Shown: in pieces, positions 58,301 to 64,000 of the stretch | How positions within the stretch are numbered: position 1 is the stretch's first letter | How the letters are laid out: the number at the start of each line of letters is the position of its first letter | NCBI GenBank assembly: GCA_963971305.1 | Contig: OZ020303.1 | Coordinates: 36,134,106 to 36,198,105 of the forward strand | DNA: 64,000 nucleotides | Direction: 5' to 3' | Source: Arcuatula senhousia | Lineage: Eukaryota; Mollusca; Bivalvia; Mytilida; Mytilidae | The notes under the pieces: generated by a model | Told to the model about the DNA's origin: nothing | Seen by the model: the letters and a program-made list of their open reading frames with translations, nothing else | The model's database searches: none | Program-made: the position numbers and the translations under genes

Positions 58301-59587
58301 TTTTAAAGATATCAGAAACATCAAACAAAATCTATCATCATATCAGATTACAAGCGCTGATGAAGCTGGTCGGTCCAGCGAAATATCCGCAAATTTGATT
58401 ATTAATTACTGTCTTTTGACTTTAATTATTATTTTATTTTAACATCATATTTGATGTTGTTGTGCACCATTTTAGAAGTTTATTTATCATTTTTGTTTGC
58501 ACAGTATCGTTAACTTTTTTGTTTTCGATCCGACATCCCGTAGGTTGATACGTTGGCTACTTCTTTCAGACGTTTATTATTTATTTTTTTAAGGAGCCTG
58601 TATTATGTTTTCGAATATAATCCGTAAAAACCTATTCACATGGATTACAATTTGTATGTTTTCGAATATAATCCGTAAAAACCTATTCACATGGATTACA
58701 ATTTGTATTTTAAAGATATCAGAAACATCAAACAAAATCTATCATCATATCAGATTACAAGCGCTGATGAAGCTGGTCGGTCCAGCGAAATATCCGCAAA
58801 TTTGATTATTAATTACTGTCTTTTGACTTTAATTATTATTTTATTTTAACATCATATTTGATGTTGTTGTGCACCATTTTAGAAGTTTATTTATCATTTT
58901 TGTTTGCACAGTATCGTTAACTTTTTTGTTTTCGATCCGACATCCCGTAGGTTGATACGTTGGCTACTTCTTTCAGACGTTTATTATTTATTTTTTTAAG
59001 GAGCCTGTATTATGTTTTCGAATATAATCCGTAAAAACCTATTCACATGGATTACAATTTGTATGTTTTCGAATATAATCCGTAAAAACCTATTCACATG
59101 GATTACAATTTGTATTTTAAAGATATCAGAAACATCAAACAAAATCTATCATCATATCAGATTACAAGCGCTGATGAAGCTGGTCGGTCCAGCGAAATAT
59201 CCGCAAATTTGATTATTAATTACTGTCTTTTGACTTTAATTATTATTTTATTTTAACATCATATTTGATGTTGTTGTGCACCATTTTAGAAGTTTATTTA
59301 TCATTTTTGTTTGCACAGTATCGTTAACTTTTTTGTTTTCGATCCGACATCCCGTAGGTTGATACGTTGGCTACTTCTTTCAGACGTTTATAAATTACAT
59401 GTATATATACATGTATACCTTTATGAACAAAATTTATGTCAACATCATGGTTTTCTACTAGAAGACTCAGTCTTTCAATACATTGTAAACGAACAGCTTT
59501 AAATATATCTTCCTCATCATCAGGTCTGGTCACTGTTCCGTCATTGGAGAAAATTGGTTCACTGTCATAAATGTCAGCCATTATCAT
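40054..59587 (-). CDS. Ankyrin-repeat and SOCS-box protein (ASB family), complete (380 residues)
   Basis: Predicted substrate adaptor of an elongin BC-CUL5-RBX2 ubiquitin ligase. Seven coding exons (59587-59419, 45925-45828, 44312-44189, 43409-43188, 42654-42536, 41194-41080, 40349-40054) total 1143 nt in one frame. The N-terminus MADIYDSEPIFSNDG is not a recognised domain. Ankyrin repeats fill about residues 30-300: QYTPLMIAVIHAE, RTPLHLAVAVNRPDVV, RTPLLEAVDVNSPLIV, GTTPILDATFS, LHASALMMAVGSKSSDI, RTPFHIVTEHDK. The C-terminal SOCS box has the BC-box SLQRLCRSTI (342-351, SLxxxCxxxI) and the Cul5-box-like LNLPKSLCNYL. Which vertebrate ASB is nearest cannot be told by eye. Intron 1 is 13.5 kb, mostly nested transposons. 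Confidence 0.93.
41080..41194 (-). CDS. ASB coding exon 6
   Basis: 115 nt. The acceptor is CAATTCAG and the donor TCTGCAG/GTAATA. It encodes RTPFHIVTEHDKMTNIALQL and NGADINTKDSA. Confidence 0.91.
41540..42102 (-). mobile_element. Helentron-like element, family F
   Basis: The left end CAAGAACTAGAATACTGACAAAGTCAG (given only in part here as CTGAC/GTCAG stem) precedes GGGCCCCGC. The right end GCGGGGCCC (42092-42101) is the inverted copy. GACGGACGGACAGACAGACGG precedes it. About three units of 160 bp contain AATCTGTGATTTTCGATAAA and TTTCAGAACTGT. It lies in ASB intron 5, between coding exons 5 and 6. Confidence 0.6.
42536..42654 (-). CDS. ASB coding exon 5
   Basis: 119 nt. The acceptor is TTTTAG and the donor AACCAG/GTATAG. 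It encodes an ankyrin repeat, LHASALMMAVGSKSSDIITI, ending GADINQ. Confidence 0.9.
42815..43030 (-). mobile_element. Decayed family B remnant
   Basis: AAGCAACAGCTTTTCTCTAT, TCATACCAAGTTTCATTAAA, then GTGATAATGATAGCTTACAT and CCTTTTGTCCAAAGG resemble the end of a family B element with a mutated terminal hairpin. It lies in ASB intron 4. Confidence 0.5.
43188..43409 (-). CDS. ASB coding exon 4
   Basis: 222 nt. The acceptor is ATTTTTTAG and the donor ATCAAAG/GTACAA. It encodes two ankyrin repeats, GADVNAQTLSQRTPLLEAVD and GANLDLADIKGTTPILDATF. The frame stays open beyond both ends, but the splice sites bound the exon. Confidence 0.92.
44189..44312 (-). CDS. ASB coding exon 3
   Basis: 124 nt. 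The acceptor is CTTTTAAG and the donor GAGAAAG/GTAATA. It encodes VVSWLVDNGANVNMTDGTQ and RTPLHLAVAVNRPDVVLYIL. Confidence 0.92.
44508..44903. mobile_element. hAT-like non-autonomous element, 396 bp
   Basis: The termini CAGAGATGCCAACCCT and AGGGGTTGGCATCTCTG are flanked by TATAAG (44502-44507, 44904-44909), six bases of an expected 8-bp duplication. The interior holds a GC-rich palindrome (GCCGCTTTACGGC, CGCCGCAAAGCGGCG). It lies in ASB intron 2. Confidence 0.75.
45828..45925 (-). CDS. ASB coding exon 2
   Basis: 98 nt. The acceptor is TTAATTACAG and the donor AAT/GTAAGA. It encodes GECMLKSLRLARHIRL and the ankyrin start QYTPLMIAVIHAEMN. Confidence 0.9.
45926..46324 (-). other. Proximal part of ASB intron 1
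   Basis: AT-rich intron from the exon 2 acceptor to the SINE's left target duplication. No further feature recognised. Confidence 0.5.
46325..46488 (-). mobile_element. SINE, 3' part (split)
   Basis: Contains GGTGGAGGAAACC, GTACCTGGAGAAAACCACC and GGGCAGGTAACTGACAAACC, the conserved central domain seen in molluscan SINEs, and a GT-rich tail at the left. The other half is at 56007-56122. The 9-bp target duplication ATAATTGGT lies at 46316-46324 and 56123-56131. Confidence 0.75.
48139..48260. mobile_element. Small TIR element, present in both block copies
   Basis: CAGTGCCTGAAAT and the inverted ATTTCAGGCACTG bound 122 bp containing TGGCC/GGCCA clusters. The second copy is at 51922-52043, so this insertion predates the block duplication. 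Confidence 0.68.
48408..51013. mobile_element. 2.6-kb insertion in tandem block copy 1
   Basis: The second block copy is the empty site: AATTAAGGAAAGAATAGTGT is continuous at about 52178-52197. In copy 1, GGAAAG is followed by CAATGCCGTAGCG and the sequence resumes after CGCTACGGCCCTG-GAAAGAATAGTG. The ends are imperfect inverted repeats with a 5-6-bp duplication. GC-rich GCGAAGCGAGGCG and a CCCGCTTGCGAGC hairpin near 50870 lie within. No transposase recognised. Confidence 0.7.
49131..50050 (+). mobile_element. Helentron-like element, family C, copy 3
   Basis: The left hairpin TTGTCTCGCCTGCGACG...CGTCGCAAAAGGCGAGAC is given here by its arms TGTCTCGCCT and AGGCGAGAC. Then comes (CGG)n, four units of about 180 bp (TTACACCATTGATATTTGGTA; CTGCAGTCACGGTCTACTGA, each quoted in part), and the right end GCGACAGGCGAGACATG with a decayed GTGTTAAC stem. 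It is inverted relative to copies 1 and 2. Confidence 0.7.
51604..55356. repeat. Tandem block, copy 2
   Basis: 3.75 kb from AAAGACTCAATAATTTGG to CCTCATTAATT. Shared TTAATT at both junctions points to a duplication or insertion via that hexamer. The middle (52191-55201) has no counterpart in copy 1 and no convincing gene. It contains a C20 tract (54031), TGACGTAACGTCGGTTAAC (54402) and a 27-bp direct duplication around TTTCTTCTTTTATCGTTTTT (54808, 54872). Confidence 0.7.
56007..56122 (-). mobile_element. SINE, tRNA-derived 5' head
   Basis: On the minus strand it starts GGGGGCCTGGGTGG. It contains a polymerase III A box (TGGTCGAGTGGT) and B box (GTGTTCGAGTC) at tRNA-like spacing. It is the 5' half of the SINE split by the Harbinger-like element. 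Confidence 0.75.
56476..59390. repeat. Head-to-head array of 356/407-bp units with hammerhead-like cores
   Basis: Five units run on the minus strand (starts 56475, 56882, 57238, 57645, 58052) and three on the plus strand (58198, 58605, 59012), meeting at about 58197. Units are 407 bp, or 356 bp where a 51-bp internal duplication is single. Each has CTGATGA, a GCTGG/CCAGC stem and GAAA (plus cores 58357-58383, 58764-58790, 59171-59197; minus cores 56573-56599, 56980-57006, 57336-57362, 57743-57769, 58150-58176). The array is flanked by TATAAATTACATGTA (56461-56475, 59389-59403). The identical 66-residue ORFs are by-products. Confidence 0.88.
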
Positions 59588-59721
59588 GATTTATATCTTG
59601 TTTTATTTTCCAACTAATATGGACTTTGATATGATTCATGACTATCTTGAGACATGGTTGTATTAGGATCTTTCAAGCTCTTTTCATATTCTGATCTTTT
59701 GTTTCCACCACAATATGTATC
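59419..59721 (-). CDS. ASB exon with start codon (coding 59587-59419) and 134-nt leader
   Basis: The acceptor is CTATTTCAG before G 59721, so a further 5' exon exists. The donor is CATAAAG/GTATAC. Two in-frame ATGs (residues 1 and 3, MIMAD) are possible starts; an in-frame TGA lies just upstream. The leader holds a short uORF, MSQDSHESYQSPY, in another position. Confidence 0.88.
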
Positions 59722-61034
59722 CTGAAATAGATAACACAAAATTTAAACAATATACTATGAAAAAGATCACAATTTAAGGATATACTCTGCTTATACTGAA
59801 TTCTATATATATTCTTTTAATATTCACTAATTAATGCTAATTCTTTTATATTCTATATAAAAATTCAATTATCTCCCCTGAATGATTCCCAAAAGCAATG
59901 AACATCAGACATTCTTCCTTTGGGTCAAGTTTCATTGAAATCCATCAAACATTATATGTTAATGCTAATACGTTAGATTGTCGACTTAAGTGTATAGACT
60001 GACAAACAATTAGCAAGGTTTATACCTACGTATTAAATCCCCAAAACATGTACAAAAAATGTACTTTATGGCTGCTTAAAGAGAAAAAGCTGAGTTTGTC
60101 ATGGCTACAGGAAAATGAAAAATTGCTGGGATTTAATTATTATTACATAATTAAAGTATATATAATATAAGTAGTAATTATGTAATATGATGAATATTTT
60201 AGCAAGTTATTAATAATAGACAAAACATAAGTACACTGCACATGTAGTTATTAAGTAATGTTAGATGATTAAAGTACTCATAATTTACTGGTACAATTAT
60301 CTTATGAACATGATAAACCTTTTACCTTTTGGTTAGTTCAATCCAAAACTTTACAAAATTGACTCGTCTCTGTATAAAAAGTTTAATATGGTATAGTCAT
60401 GTCTATTTTAATCAAGAATTTACAAGTAGAGGTTTAAATTAATACCCAGGCTAAGAAAAATCGTGACCATTTATGGTCATAATTCATAATTGGGAACACT
60501 TGTTGTTTTCTTTAAGTTTTGGATGACGATGTTAAATTATTTTGATTGTTTAATTATAAAAAGTCGAAGTTTCCATATTATTATTTAAAAAGTGGTTATA
60601 TGTTGTTTTTTTTTTACCAAGTATTTACTGCACATTTCTTCTATGACAGAACGGTTTGACGTTAACTACAACTAACAAAGCCTTATTTCCAATGACATGC
60701 GCATTACTACTAATGAATATTCATCGTCCCAGACCAGGAAGTAAAATGTTTGTCAATACGACCGAATTAACAATAGTTCTTTAATGGTTTGCAGTAATTA
60801 TTGGCTAATAATGATAATGTATTATATCTATTATTAAAGATAAAATTGCTGAAATTTAGAAATCATTCATAAATCTATGAATATCGACTGAACATAATCT
60901 AACGCGGGGGGGGGGGGGGGGGGTAATATATTTTATTCGCTTTTTTAACTTTGTGACGAAAAGACATTTTCTTTTGATATTAGAAACTGGCTGATAATTC
61001 AAAAACTTTGTTAAACCACTCTGTACCGTACGGT
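59722..61034. other. 5' flank of the ASB gene
   Basis: No coding exon recognised. The promoter or first exon must lie here or beyond. A candidate patch at 60690-60760 holds ATGCGCATT and CCAGGAAGT (NRF1- and ETS-like), which is weak evidence. A long G run lies at 60906-60923. Confidence 0.35.
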
Positions 61035-62588
61035 AAAACTCCGAATTCGTCAACTTTCGGCAAACTAATCTAATATCAGTTGTATATTATATAACAGGAA
61101 TAGCCTTTTCATGAGACGGATTTTGGACTGAAATCCATAGGAATCTCCGTACAACGTATTTTCAACGTCGCATGTAAACTATGCAATACAGGGTAACAAA
61201 TGGGATTTCAATGGAAAGAGCAATCCTTGCCCGACACTTTGGTAGTATTCTGACTACTCTGGGCCTTTTGAGTCGGGGGTTTATTTGGTGCCACAAAGTT
61301 GGGTACAGTTGACCGAAATTCCCACACGAAATCCTGAAAAAGAGGTATTTTTACCGACAATGTCAATTTCAATCGCATTTCCGGGAGCTATCACTTATGA
61401 TATAGGTATAAACTGTATATATCTTTGAAGTAGAAGTTCCAGAGGACCTAAATTAAATCACATGATTCAGTGAGGTCCATGAATTCGATCCTTTTTTTAT
61501 TCAACAGTGAACAAAAAGTTCACGAAATAAAATGTGAAAAATGAGCAAAATGCGGTGCCGTGGGTGCCACCACCACTGGGAATTTTGAATTCAGAGTAAC
61601 AACTTGCTGTATCAAAAGTCCAGTGTCCATATTATACAAATATAACAAAAATAATGGAGTTTCGTGCAATAGTTTTCTTTTCAGGAGGAAGCACTTTTCG
61701 GTATTTCACGAATTTTTGTGAAAAAATCAAGTAAATTTTGCTGAAAATTCGACTTTTTATGTAAGAAGAATTTCTGGACAAGAGACAAACCTTAAGTGCA
61801 GAACTGTTTAGCGTGTCAAAAGATACATATGTGCCAAGAATATAGACAAAAAATCAGATCTTTATATATTGATTCAATCGGCCGTACTAGCCTTTCAAAG
61901 GTCGGAGCCACCCGGTGCTGTCTTAAATTGCCTGATTTTTCGAAATTACGACCGCACCCGCTTTAGCCCAACACACCTAGCGTCCGTTTGGGTGACCCTA
62001 CTGCGTAAATATTGCATGGGTGCATAGAAGTAATACACTTGCATGATATTTTATACAGAAATTCTTTTCCTTTTCTTTCTTTAAGTTTTATCTCAGAAGA
62101 CCGACATTCACTTTTGCCATCATGGCCGCGGTTACCGTATACATGTGATTTTGCAACTTTTTGAATAATATTGAACTTACAGATGTGAAATTTGTATTGT
62201 CTAAACGAGAATAAATTACTGAACAAGATCATACAAAAAAAATGAATCTAGGGGGGTCGGGGGGTCCGGGATCAAAATATAGGATCATAAAGTTGACCAC
62301 GCCGAATTACAAAAAAAACGTATTTTTTTTTGCGTTTTCAGAGCCTGCCCCTGCTGAAACCATACGTAGTGGGTCAGATTTTTTTTGCTTTTTTTTCTGA
62401 AAAGGGCACCACATAGACTAGAAACATGCAACAAATCAAAGTCTGGCTACTTTTATTAAAAGTTGAGTGAAAGCCCTAACAGGACCATACATCCGTACTA
62501 AAGAGTGAAAATTACATCCCCCAAAACGTTTCACTCACCAGATATTCTTAATTTTCTGAGAGTTTACAGTTGTCGAATTCGGAGTTTT
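61035..62588. mobile_element. Possible 1.55-kb TIR element
   Basis: AAAACTCCGAATTCGTCAAC (61035-61054) recurs inverted at 62569-62588 with one mismatch. No clear target duplication and no transposase. ORFs inside are short and unrecognised. Confidence 0.5.
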
Positions 62589-62929
62589 CCCGCACTGATG
62601 CATATATATATGGTTATGAAACCTTTTTAGGGAATTTGAAGGAGGGTGGAGGGGTGGCTTGTAAGATTTTGTCGGGCAAGATTGTTTTCAAAATTTACCC
62701 TGCGAAATAAATTATTCGTTTTCGTTTGTTCATTCTGCAGAATCTGGGCTTGCTATGTACAAATAAATTATTTTCTAGGGGGTCGGCGCCAGATTACTAG
62801 TATATATTTTGCCGGCTTGATTATTTATTTCCAAAATCTCCTAAGCCCCCCCCCCTTTAAAATTGAACGTTTGTCCCGTCCCTCTCTTGATGTTTGCTGG
62901 TTGTGGTAGTGAAAAGATTTCTAACCACA

Positions 62930-63865
62930 GACATATAATATGACTTTACTAGTTGTTATGTCGTCAAATACAACTAATAGAGGAGGATTCCTACCCACAG
63001 ACATATAGCATGACTTTACTAGTTGTCATGTCTTATAATACAACCAATGAAGTAAGATTCTTACCCACAGACATATACTATGACTTTACTAGTTGTCGTG
63101 TCTTATAATACAACTAATGAAGCAAGATTTCTTATCCAGACATATATAACATGACTTTACTAGTTGTCATGTCTTAAAATACAGCTAATGAAGTAAGATT
63201 CCTACCCACAGACATATAGCATGGCTTTACTAGTTGTCATGTCTTCAAATACAACTAAAGAAGTAAGATTCTTACCCACAGACATATACTATGACTTAAC
63301 TAGTTGTCGTGTCAAATAATACAACTAATGAAGGACGATTCCTACCCACACAGATATAGTATGACTTTACTAGTTGTCATGTCTTAAAATACAACCAATG
63401 AAAGAAGATTCCTACCCACAGACATATAGCATGACTTTACTAGTTGTCATGTCTTAAAATACAACTAATGAAAGAAGATTCCTACCCACAGACATATAGC
63501 ATTACTTTACGAGTTGTCATGTCTAATAATACAACCAATGAAGGAAGAGTTTTACCCACAGACATATACTATGACTTTTACTAGTTGTCATGTCTTAAAA
63601 TACAACTAATGAAGTAAGATTCCTACTCACACACATATAGCATGACTTCACTAGTTGTCATGCCTTCAAATACAACTAATGAAGCAAGATTTCTTATCCA
63701 GACATATATAACATGACTTTACTAGTTGTCATGTCTTATAAAACAACCAATGAAGGAAGAGTTTACCCACAGACATATAGCATGACTTTAATAACTAATT
63801 GTCATGTCTTCAAATACAACAAAAGAAAGAAGATTCCTACCCACAGACATATACTTCAACTTTCC
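62930..63865. repeat. Minisatellite, about 13 copies of a 70-bp unit
   Basis: The unit contains CCCACAGACATATAGCATGA, CTTTACTAGTTGTCATGTC and ACAACTAATGAAG. Within each unit AGTTGT and ACAACT form a short inverted pair. Copies differ by point changes and small indels. Open frames across it are repeat read-through. Confidence 0.88.
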
Positions 63866-63878
63866 AGTCATATTCCTA

Positions 63879-64000
63879 AGGGATCGACCATTGAACTTGA
63901 AGGGGGGCTTGGTTTTTGCTAAAAAAATATTCTGAAAATTATTTATGATGAAAAAAAATATTTTGGCAGCTGAGGGTAAGAAAAAAATATTCTGAAGAAG
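63879..64000. mobile_element. Left end of an AGGGATCGACC-type MITE, cut by the window
   Basis: AGGGATCGACCATTGAACTT followed by GGGGGGCTTGG resembles the left end of the 25289-25520 element. The right end is outside the window. Confidence 0.4.

Noticed and set aside
56558..59212. Identical 66-residue ORFs repeated in both orientations
   Set aside because: They simply span the ribozyme-like core and the 51-bp internal duplication of the array; codon pattern and repetition argue against a protein.
30402..60923. Long G or C homopolymers (30402, 30703, 54031, 60906)
   Set aside because: Such runs are common length-error sites and probable assembly uncertainty; no function can be read from them.
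1..64000. CRISPR array, bacterial operon, rRNA or free tRNA genes
   Set aside because: The DNA is clearly intron-bearing animal sequence; the only tRNA-like promoter boxes belong to the SINE at 56007-56122, and the tandem arrays lack CRISPR repeat-spacer form.

Overview
Eukaryotic genomic DNA, AT-rich and intron-rich. The gene content, the very frequent octamer TACATGTA, the tRNA-derived SINE type and the transposon load suggest a bivalve mollusc, probably mussel-like. The organism is an inference; no species marker is visible.

Three host genes can be reconstructed exon by exon with GT/AG splice sites and continuous phase. (1) About 2.8-9.1 kb, minus strand: the 5' four coding exons (248 residues) of an inositol hexakisphosphate kinase (IP6K); the C-terminal exons lie beyond the left edge. 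(2) 23.4-30.3 kb, plus strand: a complete three-exon F-box/leucine-rich-repeat gene (310 residues) most like FBXL12. (3) 40.1-59.7 kb, minus strand: a complete seven-coding-exon ankyrin-repeat/SOCS-box (ASB-type) gene (380 residues). IP6K and the FBXL gene diverge; the FBXL and ASB genes converge. The last two encode substrate adaptors for different cullin ligases (SKP1-CUL1 and elongin BC-CUL5). This adjacency need not mean a shared function.

Most of the rest is mobile DNA. At least eight unrelated sequence families share one plan: a long hairpin at one end, a trinucleotide or GACG-type simple repeat, several tandem units of about 100-500 bp, then a short inverted copy of the hairpin arm followed by a small hairpin and, in most families, a TCTTG(T) end. 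I interpret these as Helentron-associated non-autonomous elements. Other elements have readable insertion signatures: hAT-type elements with 8-bp or shorter target duplications, TA-flanked MITEs, a foldback element, an element with minisatellite termini, and a 110-bp perfect palindrome with an 8-bp duplication.

ASB intron 1 (45.9-59.4 kb) is the most remarkable region. It holds a SINE split by a Harbinger-like element, which holds a tandemly duplicated block, one copy of which carries a 2.6-kb insertion containing a Helentron-like element. Next to the first ASB splice donor is a 2.9-kb head-to-head array of 356/407-bp units. Each unit carries a hammerhead-ribozyme-like core, and the whole array is bounded by a 15-bp target-site duplication. 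This is the best candidate for an under-described system in the window.
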